Below, piece after piece: positions 47,245-60,699 of a stretch of 64,000 bases of DNA (the stretch's first letter is position 1; each line of letters begins with the position of its first letter). Both the position numbers and the translations under genes were made by a program. Below the pieces are notes generated by a model. That model had not been told where the DNA came from and ran no database searches. It saw nothing but the letters and a program-made list of their open reading frames with translations. Origin of the DNA: Tubulanus polymorphus (taxonomy: Eukaryota; Nemertea; Palaeonemertea; Tubulaniformes; Tubulanidae); the NCBI RefSeq assembly GCF_964204645.1, contig NC_134026.1, forward strand, positions 930,001 through 994,000, written 5' to 3'.

Positions 47245-47770
47245 AGTTACAGTTTACAGTTTATTTGACAAACCAAGGTCTACAAATTAGACAATATGAG
47301 TGAAAAATACAACATTATACAAAATAACATAGCGGCGAATGTCGTATTTACACAAATATTTTAGCAATTTTACGTATACATAAATTATAAAGTGTTCTGA
47401 TGTTTTTTTGTCTGTATAAGGGAGGAGAATTTATACTGGTTTGGATAAATTGAAAATTTTCTGTCAATGTACTTGGTCCTTAAAGCATCAAGGGTTGGAC
47501 AACATAATATATAATGAAATTCGTCCCCTATAGCACTGTTGCAAAGAGGGCAAGTCCTGCTTTCTCTGGGTACTTTCATCCATTTACCAGTTTCAATTGG
47601 AAGTTTGTGGTTACTCAGATATTTCTGAATGATTGTAAACGGTTCCTCAGTCAGTATTCTCAGGGCGACCAGTTTACTGCAGTCTTCCCCGAACATTTTA
47701 TCAATATGGAGAAATCGTGAGATTATGAATAACAGCTCAATGATTCCCGTTTGAATAAATTCTTCTCTTT
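47245..47770 (-). mobile_element. 5'-truncated non-LTR retrotransposon fragment
   Basis: The minus strand encodes the tail of a LINE-type ORF2: a segment with RTCPLCNSAIGDEFHYILCC, the Cys/His pattern found after the reverse transcriptase domain in invertebrate LINEs, then a stop near 47385. The sequence continues through an AT-rich 3' part to AATAAA followed by repeats of ACTGTAA. The reverse transcriptase core is absent, so the copy is dead on arrival. Confidence 0.72.
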
Positions 47771-48604
47771 TATCTTTCTGTTATTGGCGTCAAAATGTTA
47801 GCGAAATGAATGCTCAGACTTGCGACAGTCACAATGGTCGCCCGTGTTATACTTTCTGCCACACGTGACGCAGCTCTCTCCCACACGCTGCTCTTGCGAT
47901 TGACATGGCCGACTGGATGGACCGCTTGGTCGCGCACCGTCGCCACAATCACATAGCGATCAACTTACGCTACTGACCGCGACGCGAGTCTACCTACACC
48001 CGCTTTAACGGGCGGCATTCGTTACAGTTCAATCATGGACTATTATAGTCAAATCACAATGAATGATCATCAACTCCTCTTCAAGTCGAGAAGCTTTGCT
48101 AGCCACCTGTAGAAAAAATTCATCAGCAGACAAAAATCGACGCTCAACAAATTTGTTTCATTTAATTCATTTAGTGTTTGGACAGTTTTTATTTATAACT
48201 GATGACGACAACATAGATTTAATTACACCATGTGTAAATTCGGTATAACATTCACGAAACGACATGACGTTTAAAACTCAACACTTTCCACTATAATCAA
48301 CTGCGAGTAGATAGAACCGTTCAATCATCGATCAAACTTAAGCCAGAAACTTCTTATCTAGTTCCAGTTCAACAGTTGTGGCTTTACTTGCGATATTCTA
48401 GTGATGAAAAACAATTTAATTCTACCTTAATTTCTAGCATTAATCCATCGACCATATTTGTACGTAAATAAAAAGCAAATTCAGCCGAATCTCATTTCAA
48501 GCACAAGTCCTGACAATCCCTAGCAAGGGATCATCTATTAAGGTACGCATATAATTTTGAATTTTTCAAACCCCTTCAATGCAAAACAGGCTATTGCCCA
48601 TCAG

Positions 48605-48669
48605 AGGCGGATCCAGGGGTGGAATCTGAGTAGTGCTCAAGCGGTAATCCCAGTAGGCTGGATCCGCCA
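48605..48669. repeat. 65-bp palindromic repeat with GGCGGATCC ends
   Basis: AGGCGGATCCAG at the left and CTGGATCCGCCA at the right form inverted ends around about 40 bp. It is a probable MITE remnant. Confidence 0.55.
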
Positions 48670-50419
48670 CTGCCCATACGATTGCACTTATTCCCCTCAG
48701 CTTACGCGCACGCAATAAATGAATTAGGACCCACACGAAGGTCAAGTTTGTAGATGGTTTTTCTTCAAGCTCGAAACTAAACTAAACTCCACCAAGCAAA
48801 CTGAAAATATTATCATCGGAAGCAAAAACTCGCATTACTTTTACATGTCATGTTCAATAAAGACTTGGGTGATATCATCGTTTGGAATGAGAGGACATGA
48901 GAGGAGAGACTTAACACGTTTTAAAACGAAAACTGATCATTTAAATCGCAGCGGATATTTACAAGTAGATCACATTATTTACACAGTAGGCCGAGTTAAA
49001 CATATTATACACTAGTATCTAATTATGTATCTACAATCAGCGAAATACACGAAAACCAAAAAAACAAAACAAAACCTACATGCAAAACAATTACAGTAAG
49101 CGGATGAAATTACGTTTTTCTGATTTTCCAGAAAATTAGTTTCTGGTTGTTTACAATAGAACTGTAAACAATACGCAGCTGAGCTTCATGGTTTCTTATT
49201 TTCAATAGGTATACATGTAGTAATATCATTCACAGATTCTAATGTAATTGAGTGTGTATTATATGGATGTACAATGCACGCGTCTCTGTATAGAAATTCT
49301 CGAATAAATATAATACTCGCTTACAGTACAAACTATAATAATATGACGAATACCTCCGCACATAATCTTAACAAAATGTCTGTTAAAATGTTAATAAAAT
49401 CTGAATACTAAATACGTTTCCTCAACATAAATCCTGGAACCTCAACCGGATAATATCGAGAACTCAGTTCCATCGATGAGAGAATTACCCCGGTAGTGCA
49501 TTCCAACTCGAGAGTAAAATCTGAAGACACAAAATTACGGAACTGGTCACAGAGCAACTAAAGCCAAAACACAATACTGAACAAAGTTTAGTTCGTTGCA
49601 ATGTAGAAATTGCTTTCCATGAAAACGACTGTTTCAGCGAGGATCCAGAAATATAAACTATTTATTTCAAAATAAATGATAAACAATCTCACCACGATGA
49701 CTAGCACTTTATAATTCCTCTGCACATTGATATATACATTACATACCTATAGATACATGTACATGTATCCGCGTTATGTACAATTAACAAAACAGAAATA
49801 CTCGTTTTTACGATCAGTGATTGGTTGGAAGAATCACCATTTTGTTATATGAAAAAAGCTATAAACTTAAGAAAATCGTCACAAGTTGTTATCACAGTAT
49901 ACGAAATCAAGAACAAAACACACACACTGAGTACGTACTGAATCCTGTAAACTTTGTGTCGATACTATCCAACCTATATTGACACAAAACGGCAGAAAAT
50001 GTCAAACATTTTTGCGAAGAAAAATATGTAACCGGTTAAATTATGCAGAGAATATGGCTGAACCTTTTTTTTTAGGTAAGATACGTACAATTGGTCCCGA
50101 AATCAAGAATCCGCTAAAATGAAGCATCAACCGAAGGTTAAAATCCCCGACTACATTTGGAATGAAGCAAACAATTTCGAAGTAAATCAGTTAAGCCATC
50201 TGATCTCTTTCATAGACTTTCCGAGGACAGAAATATGTACAAGTATGCGTTTGACGATTTCGAATTTGAAGTAAATTCCACTCCCAATAATGATAGATTC
50301 TGCAGTTGTAAGCTAGGCACTCAAAGTAACACACACACACAAACGCAACCACCGATAATTTACAGTAAAATGCTGTTCTGGATGGAATCATCCAATCTGT
50401 ACAATGAAACGGCGTGTTA

Positions 50420-53400
50420 TTAATCCGGAGTCGCTGGAGGTTCAGTGCTGAAGTACGGAGTAGCGTCTTTAACTAATATCGTGTGACACACGTCACAAAC
50501 CTTGGCACCGCGTGCGTTAGGTCCGCTCGGTACAGTTTTCGTAATACAATCCGCGCAGAATATCCGACCGCAATGTCGACAATGATGCTGAAAAATAAGA
50601 AATGATAATTGATAACAGCGGCTCGAAGCGGCACCAACTCTCCTCCTCCATGAATTGTCTGAGATTTACCTTTCTTTTAGTGACACTAAAGATTTGTTTA
50701 CAGTTGTTACAATCATCTATGTCTTCCTCGTGTTGCCATCGAACTTCAGTTTCTGCCTGACGAATTTTCTCTAATTGAATCTATCAAAAAAGAATGAACA
50801 CAATGCGTGATTGAACGCTTTAAAGACGCCTCTAGAAATAGAACGAGAGTCGAAGATCGATGACAAACCTGTAAAGACTGGGAAAGTTTGACGAAATCTC
50901 TCTGAACAGCTTCGCTATTATCCATATCAACTTGTAACGATGAAATTTTCGCTTTGAATTTATGCACTTCACCCTCTAACTTGGTCTGAAAAACAGCAAT
51001 ATTTTCTATTAAAACGGGCCTCATCACCTATAACACCAGTCGGTACAGTTCCTTACCCTAGCGTTGCTTTGTTCCTCCACCTGATGCTGTAAAGCGTTGA
51101 TGAGTTGTTTAGATTTTGCTTGAGTTCCTTTCAACTGCATCTCAAGTTCGCGTAGTTTACCCTCGGCCTCTGAACGGCCGGTCGTCTCCCGTTCGAGTTC
51201 AGATTTCAAACTTTGATCGATCGCTTTTAAAACAATGAAATAATAATTAATGACAATCAAGTGCAGGTAACAGAAACACGATAAATCGACCCGATATTAA
51301 ACTCTTACCAACTTGCTCTTGCAATTGATTAATTTCTTGCGTTAAGGCCTCTTCTATTCTAGTTTTCTCCTCGGTGTCCGCGACGACCTGGTGTTTTAGG
51401 AACATGATTTCACTTTTCAGCGTATCTTCAATATGTTCTTTGGCCACTTTCGCCGATATAATATCTTCCCGGTATCTCAGTAGAAGTAATTGCATCTCCT
51501 TTTAATGAATGTGTCATTTTCAGAATCAAATGCAGAGGAAAAATATCTTAAGGATAACAACAGTAAATGTTCATAGTTGTGTATACTTTTTTCTTGGAAG
51601 TAGATTTAGGAAAAATCTGATAGATCACAGTTAATTCTATAGGTAATACTTATTCAGTTTCATAAATATTCAGAAATATGTTTTAAAAATCCGTCATCCA
51701 CGCTTTTCTCAAAAAGTCCCAAATCAGAAGCTAAAATCTACCTCTAAATTATTTGGCAGATCGATATTTTCAGTCTGCATCGCTTGAGCGTTCTTCGAAT
51801 GTCGACCGATTAAACTATCATTCTCTTCTTGCAATCGTGTCAATTCTTTGTGGATCTGTTCCCGATTAAACGACACAGTTTTCTGAAAATTACATAAATA
51901 AGATGAAAAATTTGCACCGCAGATTGCCGACTACACGGTATCACACAGACACACACACGGGGTAAAGTGAAACTTACGAGTTGTTCTTGTAGTTCTTTTT
52001 GCGACTGTTCATACTGTTGATTGACTTCAATTACAAATTTCTCAGAATCGTACAACTTGGACGTCAAACTACATATCTGTAATAGATCAATACTTATCAT
52101 ACATACATGGTAAGTGTTCGCATATATGATAAATGTACTACTCTTCTTCTATCTCTCTCTCCCTCTCCCTCCCTGTCTCCATCTCCTTATCTCCCTTACC
52201 TGAGCTTGAGCATCTTCAGCAGCATTTTTCAAACTGGTTTCCAGTTCGTCGCGGTATTTACGCTGGTTTTCGATCGCTTTTCTCTCTTGCGTTAACTGTC
52301 GCTCGAGAGTTTGAACTTTCTCGTGTTCGTCTTGATATTTGTGTTGTAAATTCTGTAACTGAGTCTCGTAATTACTGCACATCGAGCAGGGACGTCCGAG
52401 TTTCTCTCGAGCTGACCTCATCTGTTACAAAAACGAACACACTTAATACGGCTAGTCTCAAAGCTAGATGTTTGCATCACAATCTAAGTTTATGCATTTA
52501 GAAATTATATTTGAAATATACGACTAAACAAGTTACAGTTAATCTGGATTTACTCGGACAAACTGGGACTGGCAAAATTAGTCCCAGTTAAGCAAAGTCT
52601 GAGTTAAGGATTGGAAAATAAGATACGAAATAAGAAAACAATTTTGTTTTTGTCCGAGTCTGAGGTGTTGGCCATTATATATTAACTAGGCGAGAGGTAT
52701 TTACTTTACAAATGATTTGAATATGTAACTTACTTCATATTGCAACATCTGCCATTCCCTTTCACTGACTAGTCTTTTTCCTACTAATGATATATCGTTA
52801 GGTCTCGCTTTGACACTGGCTAATAAACTCTCGTGAGCCTGGGCTTCTGGCGTCGGATCTGAAAATGAGAACACGCACGTTTCTTAAAATTTTTCATCCC
52901 AAATCGGACAGATGAAAATAAGATTTCAAGAACTTAAACACAGCTTGTGTATTAATTCTGACCTCCATGGTAATATGGCATAAAAACGGGATTAAAAAAT
53001 TTTGACAGACGGTTTTCTTTTTTTCTTTCAATTTTGGTTTGAAACTACAGTAATGAACGAACCTGTGATGGCTTTCTGTTGAGCTTCGGTCAAAGTAACG
53101 ACAACTTTCTCTGGACTGAGTCTCGAATCCTTCATGTCGCACAGTGACTGAGTATCGAATGATACGTCTTTACCGTCGGCGAGGCTCGACAGTTGAGAAC
53201 CCGACCACGATTTCTTCAATCCCGCGTTGAAATTATCGGTAAGACCGAAATTTTCATCGGATTTCAACGAAGTCAGCGACGTTTTCGAGTCTGCTTTTGA
53301 GATTAAATTCACGTCCAATAACTGAAAAGCGCAAACGAGTGAAACAACATTATAACATTCTAGCAGGACAGCTTTCAGGTAGGTGAAAAAAGCGGATTAC

Positions 53401-56400
53401 CTCTTGAATACTTATTGGTTGAGCATCAGTTCCTGGACTCATTTTACTCGGTGATTTACGTGTTACAGAAGTTCCAGATCCTGAAAATGATAATCATAAT
53501 TAGACAAAGTATTTCAAGTAAAATTGAAAACGGAGAAGTTCTGATGACACGAGACGATGACACGTTACAACGAGGAAAGGGTAAGAGAAAACACCAGATG
53601 ACATCCAGGGTAGATGTAAAAACACAGAACAACCCGTGCAGTCAATATAATAGTTACCGGTTTACAACAACAACAATCATAATAACAAATCATGCAGATT
53701 ACAGCGTTATCAGAATTTCATATAACTCTGGCATGCAAAATCCGTAACGATATTAAAAAAGTAAAATACAAGAAAAGTGATGATTTACTGGGGATGATTA
53801 GGGGTTAATATGAACTACGTACAGTAGAGGGTTAGGTGAAGTGCATATGAAGAATAAAACGCTGATAATATCGAGGTTTTAATGCATTCAAATATTGACG
53901 AGGATGAGAAAAATTAACGACGAAAAACCAGCACGAATAGACACAATATCAATATCTTCACTATCAGGATTTGATTGCCAACATCGGTCGTCAAATATAT
54001 GATTTAGAAAGTAGAGATACTGAGGTCAGGAGGTTCGCTCCTCACAGAAATTAGATATTTATTAGTTTAACCCATGATTATTACTACTCGCTAGCGTCAT
54101 TTACGTAGGTTAACGAATCCTAAATTTAAAATTGGAGGGAAATTCTACCGATTGTTAGTAGGCTCTTAGTGAACGTATTAATAATCAATGATAAATAATA
54201 CAGATCATCGATACAAATCACGACTAATAAGCGGATGATTGAATGCAGCATATACCATATATCATATACATCATAAACCACACCGGTATATCAACTACAG
54301 ACTGATAACAAACTAACCAATAGCTGCCAGGAAATTCTCCGTATCGGCTGCCTCAGCCTGTTGGTCTAATACTTGTTGCGCTTCATTTTCTTGATCTTTA
54401 CGTTGCATTTCTGTGTACACAAAATAAGCAGTATTTTTCCGATCTTTCGCCGAATATTCTGATTGAACGGAACAACTATACAGAAATAAAGGACCCCCTG
54501 AGATGTGTTAAGTTTGATTGTATAGAGGTAAAAGTCGACCATGCTAAGATAACCGGACTGGATAAGTATGAAATGGTAATTTAGGAGTCAACCAAATCAA
54601 AGACCTAACTAAACAGTTACATCTTTTCTTGTGTTAGATACAGATTGAAAATTTTAGTGAAGCCCAAAATGCTTTATGTTTTTCGTAGAAATTTGAAACT
54701 TCGACACACAAGTTGCTTTTACAGGGTGGCCACTTTTATCAGGTTTGCTTTTCCCCAGACTATTCCCTGACATTTAAATTGTTTTCCTTCACTTCAACTT
54801 CTAAAAATCCAATGACAATTAACAGTCAAATATGTAAAACATAGATTACTCTGTATGATGATTGTATATGAATCTAACTATATCAACAAATTTCCACAGC
54901 CTTTCCCTGATTTAAGCTTTTTAACCAAATTCCATGACTATTCCCTGACTTTTTTAAAGAAAAGAAAACTTTTTCCTTGAATATTCCCTGATTTCCAGGT
55001 AAGTGGCCACCCTGTTTTACCTTTCATCAAATACTCACCATAGATTTCTGTATAGCGGTTCTTTCATACAGATTATTTTCATATAATTTAGTTATAAACG
55101 AATGAAATATAAAATACACACCTGCAACTTGTCTCTGTTGTTCCTGTGATAGAACACTCTCCATGCGACACATATCTTTCATTAATAAACGCTGAGCTTC
55201 TAGAAACTGATCGTTAGCCATTTGCCACGTTCGCTTTAATTCCGTGTGTTCTTTCTTCTCTTGTTCCAGCAAGCGACAAACTGTCAAAATAACGCACACT
55301 TGAGCATAGTAGATCTCAATCTGAATCAGGGGGGGGGGGCTTTATAAGCTTTACCACTTTGTAGCAAAAACTTTTTTGTTCAGATATTCTGTTTGTACCA
55401 GAGGTGACTGGACTAGAGCTTACCCACCTGAGGTGGAACTAATAACTAGTGTCACATTGATTAATTTTTTACATTTTCACACGATTTTATCAGATTTTTC
55501 ATGTCACATTTTTCATGTTCCTACAAATCAGTCATTCCAGAATTCAAGAACTTTTCAAGGAGAAAATTTCAAATTTCGAGAAGTGTTTGCATCACTTTCA
55601 TATCTCAATTACTGTTGACTCCTAAATCAGTACTGTTTTACTCATAAACCATTTAATCAGGTGGAATCTGTGTATATAATAACTAGGCACAGAGCCAAAA
55701 AATTGCCAATTTCTCAAAATTCAACGAGTTTCCAAGGACTTTTGGGCACTTTGCTCAAATTCAAGGATATTTAAGTACCTTGAAAAATATTTTTGGTTTA
55801 GAAGGAGTTTTCAAGGAGTTGTAGGGACCCTGCACGATAAAACAACAAACCTTCGTGTAACTCGCTACGTAGTTTATCGGATTCATCTTGTAGAACGTTT
55901 CTCTGTGTATTCAGTACAGCCACGTACATCTCCAGGTCGGATCTGGAAGCCTTCTCAGCAGCGAGGTAATGATTTAATTCCTTCAACTGTTCAACGAGAA
56001 TTTACGATGAAAGTAGAAGTAACAACCGCTGTAGGTTTTCCCCAAAAAAGCACATCGATATATTTACCTTATCGTCGACATTTCCTTCTGAATCTAACAG
56101 CAATTCAGGCGCTGTATTACTGGCATTGGCATTGACGACAAGCGTAGGTAAATGGGTTGCTTTCTGTAAAAATAAAATAAAAAATATAAGTGATTTCAGG
56201 TAGCCTTAATATCGTAGCAGAAATACCTGGATCCGGTTCATAAAACCGAGGAGGAACTGCATGATCCAGGCTGAATGTTTGACCAGGCAAATACATGCAC
56301 TATCAAAGTATCTAATTACACTATAGCCTATAGCGGACTACAATGAGAGATACTTGTATTTATAACAACTTTTGACATATTATCAAGCATCGATATATCA

Positions 56401-59400
56401 GAAATATTTCAACTAATTACTGAATGATACACAGATCCGAATCATATTTTGGGGTAATGATTGTCTTGAGTTGACGAGGAAAGCGCACACATACCGGCCG
56501 TAGTCTAAAATATACCCTACATATACAAAACTACAGCGGATGAAATATATCTTTTCTTTTACAATATACATCATGCATACTGTATATATACAACAACTAT
56601 AACAACTACGCTTAATCCCGAGCAGGGAAACCGCTTGGTTGGAGAAAGGATTTTTCATGGAATGTCAAATAAGTACACCGATCAAGCCCTCAATTCAATA
56701 GTACCATAAAAGGGGATTTTTAAATTCACGCAAAAAACAAAGCATTAGTATCTGTTTTAAATCATGATGATGCGATGAAAATCTGTGATTTACGGTTTTT
56801 TTCTAAAAGAAGCCTGAATCATTGTTTGTTGAGTGTATTGAGTAAATTTGTTTATGAAACTCAAGTTTTGATTTTTGCATGAATTCGTTGAAAAAATGAA
56901 GAACAAATTGAAATGTTTAATTGAGAGCGACATCACGAAAATGAAAAACTGCCTGAGCGACCAAAAGTGTTACCTCGGCTTCGAGCTCGTCAAGCCGACA
57001 AGTTGCCAAACGCAGTTTCTGTTTTAACACGATAAGCTCCTCCCCCTTTGAAATAGAAATCATATACAGAAACCTCAACAGAAACTCAAATAATCCGAAC
57101 GTTCGATCTTTTACGATAAATCACGCTGAAAATGAAATATTCTCAAAAATCAGTAGCTCAAAGCAAGTTTTGATATTTACCTGCGCTTCGAGTTCATCCA
57201 CTCGACTCGTAGATTCACGGAGTTTCTGTTTTAGTACCGATATTTCTTCCTCTAAAGGTTCAACGACCGAACGCAAAATTTCAGCATTTTCTTGAGCCTA
57301 GATTTGATTATAATGATAAAATTTTCTTTTAACTACAAAGTTAAAATCAATCATCACCACGAAATGTTGAGAGCTAAGACAGATGAAGATTCTTATATGT
57401 TATGACCAGGTAGACCTAGTTCATTTCAAAAATCATGAGATGAATAAATAATCTAATAACTCAAAATAACCTTTTTTGGCATAGGACTCTAACGAGAATA
57501 GTTGGATCATGAAGCATTGAGGTGGAACAGATACAATTCAAATACACTGCAATCACTTATCGTAATTAAATACAGCCATTAGCTATTTAATTATCAAGTT
57601 CTAACTTTACGCAATTGAAGCAATTATGCTTTCACTAGCTGTGTTCACACAATCGATTATTAATCAGTTGTTTTCACTGGTTCCTCAAGACTCAACACTG
57701 TGATTGACAGGCAATAAAAGGAGAATTTCTATTCATACACAACAGCAATGATTCGTTCTTAAATTCAAACCTAATTTAAACTTGGTTCATTCTTAATTGG
57801 AGCGGACTTAATTAAAAAAGTTCTACATAAATAAACCTACCTTTCTCATGCTTTCTTCTAGATTCTCCGACTCCTGACTGAGACCAACTATTCCTGCACC
57901 TACTTTGGTTTTTAGTGATTTTGCAACCGAAGCAAACAAGCCTTCTCTGTAAAGACAAACGAACCACATTCAATTATAAACTCTCAAACAACGGCGTAAA
58001 GATCATTCTGAATCTGAGTCTTGATCCAGAAACTGTATCCAGGTATATATTCACTATTCATCAATTCACCTCTCCTGATGTAATTTAGCTCTTAAATCTA
58101 GTAATTCTTGCTCCAGTATCTCGTTATTTTTCAGCTGTCGATGTCGATCTTCCTCGTAATTTTGTGCCGTTGATCTTTCAGCTTCGGCGATCGACTCTGA
58201 AAATACAACGAATACTAGTTCACTGAAATAGACTATTCTAGCATAACTTATCAAATTTAACAATGAATGATGAAGAAGTTTTGAACAAAAAGATCCTTCC
58301 ACGATAAATATCGATAGGAAGTCTTACAGTTATTGAAATTCAAAATGTTTCAGAGAAATGTTGAAGGGGTGAAATAATAAAGATCAGCATTCAACATGAA
58401 AATAGTTAAAAACTAAACAGTTACAATTTTTCATGCTGAATTATCCCTAGTTTGTATCACACGTTATTACTTAATTAGTTGCCTTTGTTCTAGATCTCAT
58501 TAGTATTCCTGAAGATGACTATTAGGATAAAGTTGAAATATTGAATCGAAGGTAGACTCATTTCAGACTTGTTTTTCGTAGTTAAATTGTGGGATTTTTT
58601 CATACACTTTCATTACAACACGGAGTATTTCATCACAGTTTATACCAGTTCAGTCTTTATTATACCTTTCATGATATGTTGTAATGAAGCCAATTCTTCT
58701 TGATACTGGCGTTGTAGTTCGTCTAACTCATTCTGCCGACAAGATTCAGATAAAACTGTAGCCGTTTTTATATCATCGACTTCGGTTTGAAGACGATTCA
58801 CTTTCAATTGCAACTGTTCGATCTCGACCTGAGCCGCTGATACAGCATTCTTCTCTTTCATCAGTTCATCTACGTATCATAAAAATACATGAAATATGAA
58901 TATAATGATTGATAAACAGGTGATTATAACAGGGTGCTTATTGAACCCTGAAAAATAAAGTCCTTTGAAAGGATTAGGGATATTTATAGAACTAACACAG
59001 CTTATAATTCCAAGGATTTAGACCTTAAGAACTAAGGCGCGACCTGCGGATTGTAAAATGTTGGATTTCAGCCAAACAACACGCAGAATCGCGTATTGAA
59101 ACTAAAATCGAAATTTCAATGATTCAAGGAGGTTTGGAATGATGCCAACTATACAACCTAACTCAGAAAGAAATGATGACAACTTACTTTCTTTTTGAAG
59201 GAATAACTCTTTGAATTTTGCTCGTTTCTGCCCGAATTCCTCTTCACAATTATGTTTCTCTTGAAGTAATTGTTTTTCTCGCTGTTCCAATTCAGCCACT
59301 CTCTGCTGTAGTGTAGATACATCGCTATTACCTGTCATCAATTAAACACGCATTAATCAAAGCCAATTCACAAAATTTACGTATTGAAGAGTATTTCAAG

Positions 59401-59812
59401 TGATCAGTGATAGTGAAACATTAGCATCATATAGCCTGTAACTGTCGACCTGTGGCACTAAGGAGAAGAATAATATCTCATTCTCAGCCTGTCTCATCGT
59501 TTAAACAGCGTTATCTTTCTTGTATTTAAAATTCATTTGTCCTGAAAGTTTTATCCCTAACTAATATAATGGATGGCCAGAAATCATCATTAAGGTAATG
59601 TAAATAGTTTTGGTACAAGGGGAAATTCAAAAATGGTTGAGAAAGTGGAAATCGAAGAAATCCCGGAAGTAACTTTTTGCTAAAGATCGTTCACATTTTC
59701 TCGGGAATTTCTTTTCACCAAAGACATTATTTAAAAAGGAATGCGATTAAATGATTGATTTACCTTCAGCCGATGTTAACGGACCGAATCCATCATCGTT
59801 CATATTATCCAT
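50420..59812 (-). CDS. RABEP1: Rabaptin (RABEP) with C-terminal FYVE-type zinc finger
   Basis: Rabaptin is an effector of RAB5 and RAB4 on early endosomes and partners the exchange factor RABGEF1. Twenty-two exons join in phase: 59812-59764, 59331-59188, 58869-58666, 58196-58070, 57946-57841, 57297-57181, 57045-56974, 56163-56068, 55986-55851, 55280-55122, 54410-54318, 53480-53401, 53321-53063, 52858-52734, 52421-52200, 52076-51978, 51882-51742, 51498-51309, 51223-51057, 50985-50869, 50780-50670, 50587-50420 (993 residues; human RABEP1 862). Matches include LQQRVAELEQ, KRAKFKELFLQKE, KELNHYLAAEKASRSDLEMY, WQMANDQFLEAQRLLMKDM, RPCSMCSNYETQLQ and AVQRDFVKLSQSLQ. Almost all is coiled coil. After the point where human RABEP1 ends, a FYVE-type finger follows: CNNCKQIFSVTKRKHHCRHC, then GRIFCADC and KVCDVC. 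It would bind PI3P. Either RABEP1/2 paralogue could be the closer relative. Confidence 0.93.
54719..55016. repeat. 298-bp element with ACAGGGTGGCCACTT terminal repeats
   Basis: ACAGGGTGGCCACTT at the left (54721) and AAGTGGCCACCCTGT at the right (55001) are perfect 15-bp inverted repeats. Between them is AT-rich DNA with repeated TTCCCTGA words. It sits in a rabaptin intron. It is probably a non-autonomous DNA transposon. Confidence 0.78.
56974..57045 (-). other. Duplicated 72-bp rabaptin exon
   Basis: This phase-0 exon encodes 24 residues, EELIVLKQKLRLATCRLDEL within, closely matching the end of the preceding exon (EEEISVLKQKLRESTSRVDE). It has consensus acceptor and donor sites and could be skipped without shifting the frame. 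Human rabaptin has a single copy of this segment. Confidence 0.75.
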
Positions 59813-60009
59813 CGCGTAGATATTCGATGATTTAGTTAGAAAATTGATCGACTTTTGACAGCAAACGCCATTTTCTCTCTTCGTAGTCGGACGTAGCTAG
59901 CGGACTATGAGTCCGGACTATGAGTCTTACAATAACAACGATCCCGAAATTTCTACAATTGTGTGCGATTTGGTCAATAAACTGGTTAAGCTAAGACTCG
60001 ACTCCATTT

Positions 60010-60215
60010 CATTGTAATTCCTCAGCTTTGCGACTGAGGGTGCTTTTTAATTATTTCTTGTATAAGTTTTTGTTTTTTATGCTATTATGTAGTCTCTATT
60101 TAATGTCTTTCTTTAATGTTTTGTCCTGTAAATTTATTGCATGTCTTATCCTATGTATAAATGTTATATACGGCGCAATAAATAAAAGTTCAAGTTCAAG
60201 TCCAAGTCCGGTTCC
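60010..60215 (+). mobile_element. 3' tail of a non-LTR retrotransposon
   Basis: A T-rich 3' region ends in GGCGCAATAAATAAA followed by tandem GTTCAA/GTCCAA units, the usual 3' terminus of a LINE or LINE-mobilised SINE copy. No reverse transcriptase sequence is present. Confidence 0.55.
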
Positions 60216-60231
60216 TCGTCAAAGTGCTATA

Positions 60232-60310
60232 GACTGGTCGCCTATCCAATTCTGCGCTAGACTGGTTACCGGTCTCTATCTTCCATATTGAATGGGACAG
60301 GCAACCAGTC
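60232..60310. mobile_element. 79-bp MITE, GACTGGTTGCC family, TA target site
   Basis: GACTGGTCGCCTATCCAATT at the left is an inverted relative of ATTGAATGGGACAGGCAACC at the right, which ends in AGTC. TA flanks both ends (TATA on each side). The terminal repeat matches the larger element at 63112-63753. Confidence 0.72.
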
Positions 60311-60699
60311 TATACCGTGGCAATCTCGATGCCATCCTCTACCTTTCAACTTCAAGTGAAGAGCTCGTGGTGATTTCAGCGTCTAAATCCAACAAACGAT
60401 ACATCAATGAAGCACAACATCTTATATTTTGTTCATAACCAGATTCATCAAATGAACGTATTCTGAGCTTAGGAAGGAGAGCAAAATTTGCAGGTCAGGG
60501 GCGACTGGCAGGGTCGGGCTATGGGTGATTTACTGGTAAGTCACTGGGCATAAGTGACACTTGGTTATTTCATTCAATCATATCAACTATTCAAATGACA
60601 ATGTAAGAGAGATTTAAGATATTCTGTTGATACAAAAAAACTGCATAACATATCTCCAACATATAAACATTAAAACTGGACATAAAACAAATTCACTCT

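Larger units (their letters stand above)
46346..50419. other. Intergenic DNA with retroelement fragment and rabaptin 3' UTR
   Basis: About 4 kb lie between the CXorf65-like start and the rabaptin stop codon. It holds a (TA)n run at about 46571-46592, a non-LTR retrotransposon fragment (47245-47770), a short palindrome (48605-48669) and AT-rich DNA that should include the rabaptin 3' UTR. A minus-strand stretch at 47805-47875 could encode CVTCGRKYNTGDHCDC, a possible zinc-knuckle remnant of a mobile element. Confidence 0.5.
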
